Counted from the first letter of the stretch, positions 1 through 8,396 are shown. The stretch: 64,000 bases of DNA from JADGNZ01 sp963715895 (GCA_963715895.1 OY970284.1:2046001-2110000), one strand, 5' to 3'. Numbers and translations: made by a program. The notes: a model not told the origin generated them from the letters alone.

Positions 1-1
1 C

Positions 2-427
2 ACCAAGCAGCCGGGCTCCAACGGGACGGTGTCGCAGCCGTTCGATGCCGTTGATCCCGACACGTTCTCCGCCGTTCTCAAGGACGAGGCTGTCTCCCTC
101 GGCCTTCGCCAGGACGCCGACTTCCGAACGAACTTCGGCATCGTCAACGTCGACAGCCTGCAGCGCACCTACACCGTCACCTTCGTCGGAGAGAAGCTGA
201 CGACGAACCTCACCATGACCGTCCCGCCATTCGGAATGATCCAGCAGGCCATTCCCACCGGCGACTACGGCGCGCTGCAGATCGTCTTTCAGGTGACCGA
301 CGCCGGTCAGGATTTCGTGAGCTGGATCGGCTACGGCAGCAGCACCGACAACATCACCGGCGACGGCTGGGTCTCTCTGGCATCAGCGGATTTGACCCCG
401 GACGAGCTCACGTCCATCGGGTACTGA
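2..427 (+). CDS. C-terminal part of an unrecognised protein (5' end outside window)
   Basis: The frame is open from the first bases of the window, so the gene starts further upstream; a GTG at 29 is only an internal codon. The visible 141 residues form a beta-strand-rich domain with alternating Thr/Val runs, Gly-Asp turns and no membrane segment, which looks like the last domain of a secreted or surface protein. I do not recognise a family. It converges on mfd, with a palindromic repeat between the two stop codons that may end both transcripts. The fragment stops cleanly at a TGA and its codon use matches its neighbours. Confidence 0.6.
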   Translation, partial: TKQPGSNGTVSQPFDAVDPDTFSAVLKDEAVSLGLRQDADFRTNFGIVNVDSLQRTYTVTFVGEKLTTNLTMTVPPFGMIQQAIPTGDYGALQIVFQVTDAGQDFVSWIGYGSSTDNITGDGWVSLASADLTPDELTSIGY

Positions 428-445
428 TACTGCGGCTTCGCCGCG

Positions 446-536
446 TTGTCGGTTATCGGTTATCGGTTGTCAAAGGCTGGAAACCAGTCGCGCGCCCAGC
501 GCCGTCATCAACCGACAACCGATAACCGACAACGCG
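446..536. repeat. Intergenic palindrome built of a reiterated 7-bp word
   Basis: The left arm repeats GGTTATC (cggttatcggttatcggttg) and the right arm carries the reverse complement (caaccgataaccgacaac). Together they can fold into a long hairpin. It sits between two convergent genes, so it may act as a bidirectional terminator. The same word family recurs at 22770-22905. It resembles the short tandemly repeated repetitive sequences known from cyanobacteria, but here arranged as inverted arms. Confidence 0.7.
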
Positions 537-549
537 CTACGCGCCGCCG

Positions 550-3500
550 CTACGCCGCCAGCCCCCGCAGCGTGGCCTCGATTGCGTCGATCACTTCCGG
601 CCCCTGCACCTTCAGCGGGAAGGTCAGCACTCCGTTCGGCGAGAACTTCACCTGCTGGTCCTGCTGGATCAGGACCAGCAGCTTGTTCGGGTCGACCCTG
701 GCCTGGGCCGTCAGCTTCACCACCGCGCGCGCCCCTTCGCGGACGATCGAGATCACCCCCATCTGCTGAGCGAAGCGCTTGACCTGCACGAAGCGGATGA
801 GGTTCTCGACGTTCTGCGGCAGGGCGCCGAAGCGGTCGCGGAGCTCGTTGCGGATCTCGTCCAGCCGGTCGTCGGTCGATGCTGAGGCCACCTTCTTGTA
901 GAACGTCATGCGCAGGTTCTCGTCGCTGATGTAGTTCTTGGGGATGTAGATGTCGACGCCGAGGTTCATCGACGTCTCCACCTCCTCCTCGATGCGCTCA
1001 CCCTTCATCTCGCGGATGGTCTCCTCGAGCAGGCGGGTGTACATCTCGAAGCCGACGGCGGCAATCTGGCCGGACTGCTCGCCGCCGAGGATGTTGCCGG
1101 CGCCGCGGATCTCCAGATCCTTCGCCGCGATGCGGAAGCCCGCGCCGAGGTCGGAGAACTCCTGGATGGCGGCCAGGCGCTTGCGGGCGTCGGACGTCAG
1201 AACCTTATCGCTTGGCACCAGCAGATAGCAGAACGCCAGCCGGTCGCTGCGGCCGACGCGGCCGCGTAGCTGGTAGAGCTGCGAGAGGCCGAAGCGCTCG
1301 GCGTGATTGATGAGGATGGTGTTGCAGGCCGGGATGTCGATGCCGTTCTCGATGATGGTCGTCGCCAGCAGCACGTCGTATTCGCGTTGGATGAAGGCCA
1401 GCATGGCCCGCTCCAGCTCGCGCTCTTCCATCTGCCCGTGGCCGACGATGACCTTCAGGCCGGGCACCAGCTTCTCCAGATACTCCTTCATCGCGTAGAT
1501 CGACTCGACGCGGTTGTGGACGAAGAAGATCTGTCCGCCGCGGCCGGTCTCGAACTCGATGGCCTCGCGGATGAAGTCGTCGGTGAACGAAACGACCGCG
1601 GTCTGAATGGCCAGCCGGTCCTTCGGCGGCGTCTCGATCACGGAGATGTCGCGGATGCCGACCAGCGACATATGCAGCGTGCGCGGGATCGGCGTAGCCG
1701 ACATCGACAGTACGTCGATCGCTTTCTTGAGCTGCTTGAGCTTCTCTTTCTGCCCGACGCCGAAACGCTGCTCCTCGTCGATGACCAGCAGGCCTACGTC
1801 CTTGAGCTTGATGTCTTTGGAGAGGACTCGGTGCGTGCCGATGATGACGTCGATCTCGCCGCTCTCCAGCTTGGCCAGAATCGCTTTCTGCTCCCTGGCC
1901 GAGTAGTAGCGCGTCAGCAGCTCGATGGTGACGGGGAACGAGGCGAAGCGCCGCAGGAAGGTGCGGTAGTGCTGGTACGCGAGAACGGTGGTCGGCGCGA
2001 GGACGACCACCTGCTTCCCATCCATTACTGATTTGAACGCCGCCCGCATGGCCACCTCGGTCTTTCCGTATCCAACGTCGCCGCACAGCAGCCGGTCCAT
2101 CGGCTTGCGTGATTCCATATCCGACTTGACGTCGTCGATGGCCGATTCCTGATCCTCGGTTTCCTCGAACTCGAAGGCATCCTCGAACTCGAACTGCCAC
2201 GGCGAGTCTTTCGAGAAGGCATGCCCCTGCACCATCTGCCGGGTGGCGTAGAGCTTCAGCAACTCGTCCGCCATGTCGCGCATCGCTTTCTTGACCGAGG
2301 CCTTCGTGCGCGCCCAGGCAGTGCCGCCGAGGCGGTCGAGCTTCGGCTGGGTGTCCGCGCCGCCGGAGAACTTCTGGATGAGATTGAGGTTCTCCATCGG
2401 CATCAGCAGCTTGCCGCCGCCGGAATACTCGATCTCCATCACCTCGCGCTCGGTCGGACCGAACGGAATGCGTTGCAGCCCATGGAACCGCCCCACGCCG
2501 TGATCGACGTGGACGATGTAGTCGCCGACCTTGAGGTCGCGCAGATCGGTGACGAAGGCGTCGGAGGCGCGCTTCTTCCCGCCGACGCGCGTCGACGTCG
2601 GCGGCTCGAAGAGGTCCCACTCGGAGTAGGCGGTGAGGTTCAGCTCCTCGAAGTCGAATCCGCGTGGCAGGACGCCGGAGGCGATGACGATCTCGGCTTG
2701 CAGCGCATCGCTCTCCGCCACGAACGGCACATCGAACTCTTTCAGCAGCCGCTCGACCTTCTCCCTCCCCCCCTTCGTCGCCGCGAAGAAAATCTGCCGC
2801 CGCCCCTCCCCATGCCCCCGCTTCACATCGGTCGTGAACTCCGGCAGCCGGTTCGTGTACCGGTCAACCTGCGGCCCCCGAAGGCGAAACTCCTCGTCCT
2901 CCCGGAGCGCTGGCGTCTCGCCGGCTGGCCCGGCGGTGTCTCGCCGCCGGTCTGGCGGCCGCCCAACATGAACCTCACTAAACGCCAGCCGTGCAGCGCC
3001 CAGAAAACGGAGCACCTCGGAACCTGCCGTCGTCAGCTTCTCCGGCGGATACACCGCCCGCCCCTTTTCCGCCGCCGCGTCGTACTCATTACGCAGCAGC
3101 GACTCGAACTTGGCCACGTTTGTCGTGATCTGGTCCGGCTCGATGAGCGCGAACATCCATTCGGCCGGATCGAGATACTCCAGAAACGACACCGTCTCCG
3201 ACGCCACCGGCACGTAGTGCTCGATCCCCGGAAACGTACCGTTCTCGTTCAGCCGGTCGATCCTCTCGGCCACGTCGCGCTTGAACAGCGGGTCCATGAA
3301 GTCAAGCGACAACCGCCGCGCCAGCACCGTCCGGACCGCCTTGGTCACCGGAAAGTGCGTCATCGGCAGGATGCTCACCGGCCCGCTCTCGTCCTCCGAC
3401 CGCTGCGTCTCCACCTCGAAGAACCGCAACGAGTCGATGGTGTCGCCAAATAACTCCACTCGCACCGGCCGAGGGGTGTTCGGCGGAAAGAGATCGAGGA

Positions 3501-4059
3501 TCCCCCCGCGAAAGGCGAACTCGCCCGCTTCGCCGACCAGGTCCGTCCGCACGAAGCCGTTCTCGACCAGTTGTTCCAGCAGGACGCGCATGTCCAGCTC
3601 CGCGCCTTCCTGCAGCCGCACGATGCGCGATGCAAACTCCTCAGGCCGAGGCAGCCGCGAGAATAGCGCCCGCGCCGGCACGAGCAGCACCTCCACCGCC
3701 TTGTCGATCAACATCCCCAGCGCCCGGATCTCGTTCCGCACTACTCCGAGCGACGGCGACAGATCCTGATACGGCGACAGCGACGGCGACGGATACGCCG
3801 AAACACACCGCGGCTCCCGATGAAACAGCCGCAGCGAGGCCTCGAAGTCGTCGATGGCTGCGTCACCCGGCACGATGATGGCGATACGCCGCCCGCTCGT
3901 CTCCTGCAACGTCGCCAGCACCAGCGCCCGCGCCTCGACCGCCGCCCCGGTGACGTCGAGAGGCCCCTCGGCGATCCGCTTGCGAATGGTCTTGAACGCC
4001 TTCGTGCGCGCCAGCTCCTCGCGGACCTTCGCCAGGAGTTTGTCGTTTCGCTCAATCAT
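550..4059 (-). CDS. mfd: Transcription-repair coupling factor Mfd
   Basis: This 1169-residue protein has the full Mfd layout. A UvrB-like N-terminal part is followed by a CarD-like RNA polymerase interaction domain (around residues 510-580, motif VGDYIVHVDHGVGRFHG). Then come a superfamily 2 translocase with Walker A GDVGYGKTE (about residue 660), Walker B DEEQ (about 760) and motif III SATPIPRT, and a C-terminal TRCF domain. Mfd is known to displace RNA polymerase stalled at lesions and recruit UvrA. The length is normal for the family except for about 20 extra residues near residue 370, encoded by a repeat element (see 2905-2965). The start ATG at 4059 gives the usual short N-terminus. It appears monocistronic. 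Confidence 0.97.
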   Translation of the reverse strand: MIERNDKLLAKVREELARTKAFKTIRKRIAEGPLDVTGAAVEARALVLATLQETSGRRIAIIVPGDAAIDDFEASLRLFHREPRCVSAYPSPSLSPYQDLSPSLGVVRNEIRALGMLIDKAVEVLLVPARALFSRLPRPEEFASRIVRLQEGAELDMRVLLEQLVENGFVRTDLVGEAGEFAFRGGILDLFPPNTPRPVRVELFGDTIDSLRFFEVETQRSEDESGPVSILPMTHFPVTKAVRTVLARRLSLDFMDPLFKRDVAERIDRLNENGTFPGIEHYVPVASETVSFLEYLDPAEWMFALIEPDQITTNVAKFESLLRNEYDAAAEKGRAVYPPEKLTTAGSEVLRFLGAARLAFSEVHVGRPPDRRRDTAGPAGETPALREDEEFRLRGPQVDRYTNRLPEFTTDVKRGHGEGRRQIFFAATKGGREKVERLLKEFDVPFVAESDALQAEIVIASGVLPRGFDFEELNLTAYSEWDLFEPPTSTRVGGKKRASDAFVTDLRDLKVGDYIVHVDHGVGRFHGLQRIPFGPTEREVMEIEYSGGGKLLMPMENLNLIQKFSGGADTQPKLDRLGGTAWARTKASVKKAMRDMADELLKLYATRQMVQGHAFSKDSPWQFEFEDAFEFEETEDQESAIDDVKSDMESRKPMDRLLCGDVGYGKTEVAMRAAFKSVMDGKQVVVLAPTTVLAYQHYRTFLRRFASFPVTIELLTRYYSAREQKAILAKLESGEIDVIIGTHRVLSKDIKLKDVGLLVIDEEQRFGVGQKEKLKQLKKAIDVLSMSATPIPRTLHMSLVGIRDISVIETPPKDRLAIQTAVVSFTDDFIREAIEFETGRGGQIFFVHNRVESIYAMKEYLEKLVPGLKVIVGHGQMEERELERAMLAFIQREYDVLLATTIIENGIDIPACNTILINHAERFGLSQLYQLRGRVGRSDRLAFCYLLVPSDKVLTSDARKRLAAIQEFSDLGAGFRIAAKDLEIRGAGNILGGEQSGQIAAVGFEMYTRLLEETIREMKGERIEEEVETSMNLGVDIYIPKNYISDENLRMTFYKKVASASTDDRLDEIRNELRDRFGALPQNVENLIRFVQVKRFAQQMGVISIVREGARAVVKLTAQARVDPNKLLVLIQQDQQVKFSPNGVLTFPLKVQGPEVIDAIEATLRGLAA
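2905..2965. repeat. REP-like palindromic element inside the mfd reading frame
   Basis: The stretch contains nested palindromes and the word gcgctggcgtctcgccggc. Its reverse complement matches the intergenic hairpins at 56899-56975 (ggcgagacgccagcgctccg) and a partial copy near 10950-10985. In mfd it is read in frame as a Pro/Arg/Gly-rich segment containing AGETPALR at about residues 362-385. The matching copies outside genes indicate a mobile palindrome that entered the gene without breaking the frame. Confidence 0.65.
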
Positions 4060-4112
4060 GCGCCGGCGATTCTATGCGGCATCACACCAAGGTCATCGCT
4101 GGTCCGCCGACC

Positions 4113-4206
4113 CCCGCCCGTCCCGGGTTGCAGGATGGGGGTCCTTCGACCGTCCTACGCCGCGCAATCGCTCCGCGATTACGCGGCTCCGGCGGCTCAG
4201 GATGAC
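4113..4206. repeat. Left copy of a ~90-bp inverted repeat flanking the GIY-YIG gene
   Basis: Running from near cgggttgcaggatggg to ggcggctcaggatgacag, this segment is about 95 percent identical by eye to the reverse complement of 4659-4748. It contains an internal palindrome (aatcgctccgcgatt). The stop codon of the GIY-YIG gene lies inside it (4197-4199). Related but shorter versions occur at 9536-9603 and 17548-17733. Confidence 0.8.
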
Positions 4207-4529
4207 AGTGAAGATGAAAAAGGAGTTGGCAGAGAATCCCACTCCGCCGACAGATCCAGCAACTCGGGGTTCATCTTTGCAATCAGCGCGTCTTTCTTCG
4301 CCCGAATCCACCCCTTCAACTGCTTCTCCCGCGCGATCGCCGCGTCAATGTGCTCACAAATCTCGAAGTACACCAGTTGATCGCAGTTGTACTGTTTCGT
4401 GAATCCAGGAATCGCTTTGGTCTTGTGCTCCCACATCCGCCGCTCCAGCGAATTGGTGACACCGATGTACACGACGTTGCGCCCCTGGTTGCTGACCATG
4501 TACACGTAATACTGTTGTTGTCGCCACAT
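4197..4529 (-). CDS. GIY-YIG family single-domain endonuclease
   Basis: The 110-residue product opens with YYVYMVSNQ, continues NVVYIGVTNSLERRMWEHK (the GIY-YIG variant Y-Y...V-Y-I-G with the catalytic Arg of LERR), and ends with IAREKQLKGWIRAKK and a short tail. This is the small YhbQ-like GIY-YIG class, common in acidobacteria and proteobacteria, with unclear biological role. I chose the internal ATG at 4529 because homology begins there; the frame extends upstream to 4625. The last codons and stop lie in the left inverted repeat and a matching inverted repeat lies 130 bp upstream. The gene is therefore carried between repeat arms and may be part of a mobile cassette. Confidence 0.85.
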   Translation of the reverse strand: MWRQQQYYVYMVSNQGRNVVYIGVTNSLERRMWEHKTKAIPGFTKQYNCDQLVYFEICEHIDAAIAREKQLKGWIRAKKDALIAKMNPELLDLSAEWDSLPTPFSSSLSS

Positions 4530-4658
4530 GCCCCGGATGATCCCTCGGAAGCAGTCAACCGCACAGAAACTCCACCGGAATAACCCCAAAGTTTCCATTC
4601 GGAGGAGTTCTAACTCGCATTTCACTACTCTGAGTAGACACCGCCTCTATCCCCCCTC

Positions 4659-4748
4659 TGTCATCCTGAGCCGCCGCAGCCGCGTAATCGCGAAGCGATT
4701 GCACGGCGTAGGACGGTCGAAGGACCCCCACCCTGCAACCCGGACAGG
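4659..4748. repeat. Right copy of the ~90-bp inverted repeat
   Basis: This is the mirror partner of 4113-4206, from gtcatcctgagccgcc to ccctgcaacccgg, with only a few mismatches. It also forms the 3' end of the broken DUF6429 gene, whose reading frame runs through the repeat. That suggests the cassette landed at the end of that gene. Confidence 0.8.
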
Positions 4749-4996
4749 GCGGTGGCTGTGAATCGTCACTCCGAGGTAACTCCAACAACTCGTCCAGAAG
4801 CCGCTCTGATTCGACAAGCTCCTCTTCCGTGAAGACTACGGATTTCGCCTTCCCAACGGGATCCGAGACGTATCCCTTCTCGTGAAGCCGGTTCATCGCA
4901 TCCCAGTCGAACCCCTTCCACACCCGCTCTCCATCATGAAGGGAGGCACAGAAGAGCGAGCACTGCGCGATCGATTTTCTCGGTATCGATCTTCAT
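4745..4996 (-). pseudogene. DUF6429 family gene, frame-shifted near its 5' end and overrun by a repeat
   Basis: An ATG at 4996 opens MKIDTEKIDRAVLALLCL, the usual DUF6429 start, but this frame hits a stop about 19 codons in. Homology resumes in another frame with SLHDGERVWKGFDWDAMNR and LHEKGYVSDPVGKAKSVV, a typical continuation. The two parts fit if two bases are missing near 4940. At the 3' end the frame runs on into the right inverted repeat and ends only at 4555, so the natural C-terminus is also lost. DUF6429 proteins are about 80-90 residues with unknown role. The start lies 17 bp beyond the inferred original stop of the TIR gene, so the two probably formed one operon. Confidence 0.7.
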
Positions 4997-5110
4997 CGGA
5001 TTCGCGAATTGCTTATCTGACAGCAGGGGCTTCCATCCAAGTTTTCATTTTTAGGAATGATGCTCCGCCCGGGATTGAATTCACAAAAAGCGACCCTCCA
5101 ATTTTGTCAA

Positions 5111-5566
5111 TCACGGATAGAGTGCCAGATATTCTTGCCCGGTAAACGAGCTTTCCTGCCCTTCCGCGACCGGGATTATTGCTACCTTGCCGTTGTGACC
5201 ATCAAAGTAGCCGAGCTCCCACGGCATCCACTTCGAGAGGGTCGCGTTCAACGATGATGCGTAGAAAAGAGTACGGCAGGTACGCATGCGCCGACGCAGT
5301 TCTGCGGCCGTATCTCGAGTGACCTTTGTCCGGTCAAGTGACGGGTCATCGATCCAGTCAACGTAAACCGTTAAGCCTTGATCCTCGATCGAAAACTTGA
5401 GGCCCAATATTTCTTGCGCGTCCAGGAAACTGTGTGACAAGAAAACGTCATATTTCTCGTCTGGCGAAAAAGATTTTGATGCTTCGAGCAACACAGTTCC
5501 AGCTCGATACGAAGCAAAGTTCCGCGCCGCTCGCATTCTCAGTTCCTGTTTGTTGAAGAGAGACAT
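5111..5566 (-). CDS. TIR-domain protein, probably shortened by a 3' frameshift
   Basis: The protein has a Toll/interleukin-1 receptor domain: DVFLSHSFLDA (about residue 40), YVDWIDDPSLDRTKVT, and SKWMPWELGYFDG. It resembles stand-alone bacterial TIR proteins of about 185-195 residues, some of which act in antiphage defence through NAD-derived signals. The frame stops after GQEYLALYP. A shift of one base there opens a further 35 codons (IDKIGGSLFVN... to AVR) ending at 5013, which fits the missing last strand and helix. A one-base deletion near 5113 is therefore likely. The 151-residue product retains the core fold. The broken DUF6429 gene follows directly on the same strand. Confidence 0.75.
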   Translation of the reverse strand: MSLFNKQELRMRAARNFASYRAGTVLLEASKSFSPDEKYDVFLSHSFLDAQEILGLKFSIEDQGLTVYVDWIDDPSLDRTKVTRDTAAELRRRMRTCRTLFYASSLNATLSKWMPWELGYFDGHNGKVAIIPVAEGQESSFTGQEYLALYP

Positions 5567-6000
5567 GCCGTAATCTCGGTTTCATCTTCGCATGACACCG
5601 CTCGTGAACGAGCGCAGCCGTACCAATGCGTTTACAACTCATTGGTTCGCAACGATTTGCCTCGATAGCCTGGTATCTCCGAAGCCGGCAATTCCACCGC
5701 CTGTAGACTAGACGGGACCTCGGTCGATGCTGTGCTGACGCGGGAGCTGGAGGGTGTGGCCTCGGCCCATGCGGAGGAGTTGGCGCCGGTACTTCCGGGA
5801 CTTGCCTCAGCGCTGTCGTGGCCGTCGTAGGCTCCAGAACGGGGGACGTCGGAGCCTTCGAAATGCTTCACTAACACGTGGCGAAGGACTGCACCTGCCT
5901 CGCGAACAGGTGGAGATCATCCGTGATTCGCGAAGAGCAATTCGAAGAGGGACTGAGCTCTCTCTCGATGCCACTTGGGTGCTCCGCGAGTGGAAAGCGG
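5567..6000. other. Gene-free stretch between the TIR gene and the 21-bp array
   Basis: Short open frames here show no family resemblance and no ribosome binding site. Fragments such as cctcgatagcctggtatctccg may be decayed repeat units. I see no RNA gene. The upstream promoter of the TIR gene should lie near 5570-5700. Confidence 0.5.
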
Positions 6001-6252
6001 TGCCTCGATATTCACGCCGGATGCTTCGACATTGAAACTGGGTGCTTCGAGAATGAAACCGGGTGCTTCGAGATTGAAAACGCCAGCTTCGATATCGGAA
6101 GACTGTCAATGTGGAAGCAGCCGCGTTCAATCTCGAAGCTGAAGTTTTCAATGTGGAAGCAGTCGGCGTCAATGTCGAGGCCGGCGTTTTCAATGTCGAG
6201 GCTGACTTTTTGAATGTCGAAGCAGATTTTTCAATGTTGAGGCAGATCTTGG
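6001..6252. repeat. Twelve-unit array of 21-bp period that flips orientation midway
   Basis: Units start exactly every 21 bp. Five units at 6001-6105 follow the pattern tgcttcgaNattgaaaNNNg. Seven units at 6106-6252 follow tcaatgtcgaagcNgNNttt, which is the reverse complement of the first type. Units are diverged (roughly 60-85 percent alike). All frames through it are largely open because the unit is seven codons long, so translated shadows appear on both strands, but no start signal supports a gene. It precedes the OsmC gene. Confidence 0.8.
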
Positions 6253-6381
6253 TTGTTCACCAGGCACGTCCTGTCCTCAAAAGAGGTCAGTGGACCGTTA
6301 GGGAAGCACGCGCGGCGCATCCCTAATCTCACTTCGCTCCCCATCGAAGTATCCCCGCTCCATCCTCGGTACGATGTGCCG

Positions 6382-6852
6382 ATGAACAACGGCGAACATC
6401 ACTACAACGCGCACCTGATCTGGGACGGCAACCGCGGGGATGGGACGGCGACGTATGCCGGATACGGCCGGCAGTATCGAGTTCTCATCGACGGCAAGCC
6501 GGAGTTACAAGGGACGGCGGATGTCGCCTTTCGGGGCGACGCGGACAGGTTCAATCCGGAGGATCTCTTCCTGGCCGCCATCTCCTCGTGCCACATGCTG
6601 TCGTATCTCGCGCTCTGTGCGAAGTACGGCATCAGCGTTCTGACGTACGAGGATGCGGCCACGGGGATCATGAAGGAGGATGGCAAGGGGGGCGGGCGGT
6701 TCGAGGAGGTTGTGCTGCATCCGGCCGTGACGGTCGCCGAGGCGGCGCAGGTCGAGCGTGCGATGAAGCTGCATGAGCGGGCGCATGAGAGCTGTTTCAT
6801 CGCCAACTCCTGCAGCGTCCCCATTCATCATCGTCCGACGGTGCGATCGTGA
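6382..6852 (+). CDS. OsmC family peroxiredoxin-like protein
   Basis: The 156-residue protein matches the OsmC/Ohr fold family: an N-terminal beta region (YNAHLIWDGNRG), RFNPEDLFLAAISSCHML with the first redox cysteine (about residue 74), and HESCFIANSC with the second. Family members reduce organic hydroperoxides with paired cysteines. I chose the ATG at 6382, where homology begins, over the longer frame from 6253 that reads out of the repeat array. The next gene, an ArsR-type regulator, overlaps its stop by four bases (GTGA), so the two are translationally coupled and probably respond to the same stress. Confidence 0.88.
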   Translation: MNNGEHHYNAHLIWDGNRGDGTATYAGYGRQYRVLIDGKPELQGTADVAFRGDADRFNPEDLFLAAISSCHMLSYLALCAKYGISVLTYEDAATGIMKEDGKGGGRFEEVVLHPAVTVAEAAQVERAMKLHERAHESCFIANSCSVPIHHRPTVRS

Positions 6853-7529
6853 AGAGTACGGTGAGGGACGGTGCGCCGGATCTGGCGGGGCTGGCGGCGC
6901 TGATCGGCGACCCGGCGCGGGCAAGGATGCTGACCGCGGTCATGAGCGGCACGGCGCTGACGGCCACCGAACTGGCGCTTGAGGCGGGCGTGGCCGCATC
7001 GACGGCCAGCGCGCACCTGGCCAGGTTGACCGAGGGGCAGATCCTGGCGATCGAGAGGCAGGGGAGGCATCGCTATTTCCGTCTCCACGATGCCGAGATC
7101 GCGGAGATGCTGGAAGAGCTGATGGGGATCGCCTCACGCCACGGGCCGCGGCGGCGTACCGGCCCTGCTGATCCGGCATTGCGCGTGGCCCGCGTCTGCT
7201 ACGACCATCTCGCCGGCGAGATGGGGGTGTGGTTGATGGATCAGTTGCGCGAGCGCAGGCTGATCGACGGTTCCCAGCTCTCCCGCGGCGCCGAGTCGTT
7301 CTTTATGCCCTTCGGAATCGACATCGCCTCGCTCTTGAAGCTGCGCCGCCCCCTCTGCCGCCCCTGCCTCGACTGGAGCGAGCGCCGCCACCACCTCGGC
7401 GGCGCCCTCGGTGCCGCCATTCTCGACCGGATCTTCGCCCTTCGATGGGCCCGTCGTGAGCTGGATAGCCGGGCGGTGGTCTTCTCGGCAGGCGGCGAGC
7501 GGTCGCTGAAGCGGCTATTCGGAGATTGA
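6849..7529 (+). CDS. ArsR family winged-helix transcriptional regulator
   Basis: Residues 10-85 form an ArsR/SmtB winged helix (LIGDPARARMLTAVMSG, then TATELALEAGVAASTASAHL as recognition helix, then RQGRHRYFRL as wing). The 140-residue C-terminal part holds two Cys (CRPCLDW) and a His pair that might bind metal or sense redox state, but I cannot assign a ligand. The start is the GTG overlapping the OsmC stop. The gene most likely regulates its own operon with OsmC. A separate glyoxalase-like gene downstream is not part of the unit. Confidence 0.85.
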   Translation: MKSTVRDGAPDLAGLAALIGDPARARMLTAVMSGTALTATELALEAGVAASTASAHLARLTEGQILAIERQGRHRYFRLHDAEIAEMLEELMGIASRHGPRRRTGPADPALRVARVCYDHLAGEMGVWLMDQLRERRLIDGSQLSRGAESFFMPFGIDIASLLKLRRPLCRPCLDWSERRHHLGGALGAAILDRIFALRWARRELDSRAVVFSAGGERSLKRLFGD

Positions 7530-7542
7530 CGGGATGAATTAC

Positions 7543-7604
7543 GGTAGACACGAATGACGATGTAGTTTCATGCCAGTAACCTTTAAGTGTCGTTCTGGTC
7601 TACC
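7543..7604. promoter_or_regulatory. Imperfect inverted repeat, candidate operator of the XRE-S24 gene
   Basis: Half sites ggtagacacgaatgac (7543) and its mirrored partner in gtcgttctggtctacc (7589-7604) agree at about 13 of 17 positions, 25-30 bp apart. They lie just upstream of a repressor-type gene, as autoregulatory operators of LexA/CI-like proteins do. No clear -10/-35 pair could be assigned. Confidence 0.4.
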
Positions 7605-7685
7605 ATATGAAGAATGCACGTTCATGCTGGTGAGCTAGAAGAGCACTTACTGGTGCCGCGGTTTGCCGGCGGTACCGTCGGAGCG

Positions 7686-8396
7686 ATGAAGCTCGCCGAC
7701 CGACTGCGTGCCGCGATCGACGCGAAGAACATATCCCACGCCTGGGTGGCGGAGGAGGTAGGGATGACGCCGGGGGCTCTGAGTAACATCCTGACCGGGA
7801 CGACGAACGATCCGAGTTTTTTTACCGTGCTGGCGATCGCGCGCGCAATCAAGGAGCCTCTCAGCGCCCTCGTTGATGATCCAAGCATCTTCTGGACGAA
7901 CGAGGAACTGAGCCGGCTGCGTGAGACGGGCGAGTGGTTGGTCAAGCGAACCAGTTCTGAGCACGCCGGAACCTCGTTGGAGATCCCCCCTCGGCAAAAG
8001 GGGCGTGGCAAACAGATGGCCGTACATCCCGTCGCCGCGAGCGCAGGCGTTGTGCTCTATCCCGACGCTTCTGAGATGCCGAAGCAGCGCATCCCGGCGC
8101 GATACAAGAAGCTGCATGCCGACGCGGTCTTCTCGGTCCAGGGCGAGTCGATGACAGGCGAGAACATCCTTCCCGGAGACCTCCTCTACGTGCATCGCAC
8201 CCGAGCCACGGCCGAAGCAATCCGTCGAATCGTCGTCTGTTCCGTGGACGACATGATCCTGGTGAAACGCCTCGGCACGCGTGGTCGCAAGCTGATTCTC
8301 GAGAGTGCGCATCGCGAACATAAGACGATGACGGTCGACGAGGATTCGTCGCGCTTCCGGCTGATCGGCATCGTAGTCGGCACGTCGCGGACCTAG
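7686..8396 (+). CDS. XRE-family repressor with LexA-like S24 peptidase domain
   Basis: Residues 1-65 form a helix-turn-helix (AWVAEEVGMTPGALSNILTG). The C-terminal half is an S24 peptidase-like domain with the Ser in QGESMTGENILPGD (about residue 158) and the general-base Lys in DDMILVKRL (about residue 197). This is the arrangement of CI/LexA-like repressors that cleave themselves after DNA damage. No phage genes lie nearby, so it may control a chromosomal stress response or the following gene. I chose the ATG at 7686 because the HTH begins there; an ATG at 7614 is an alternative. An inverted repeat upstream may be its operator. Confidence 0.85.
   Translation: MKLADRLRAAIDAKNISHAWVAEEVGMTPGALSNILTGTTNDPSFFTVLAIARAIKEPLSALVDDPSIFWTNEELSRLRETGEWLVKRTSSEHAGTSLEIPPRQKGRGKQMAVHPVAASAGVVLYPDASEMPKQRIPARYKKLHADAVFSVQGESMTGENILPGDLLYVHRTRATAEAIRRIVVCSVDDMILVKRLGTRGRKLILESAHREHKTMTVDEDSSRFRLIGIVVGTSRT

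Noticed and set aside
1205..2620. Long minus-strand frame inside mfd (471 codons)
   Set aside because: It is an Arg-rich shadow of Mfd in another frame; high GC keeps it open and no family motifs are present.
5754..6326. Open frames through the first 21-bp array on both strands
   Set aside because: The unit is seven codons long so frames stay open; orientation switch changes the peptide pattern and no start signal exists.
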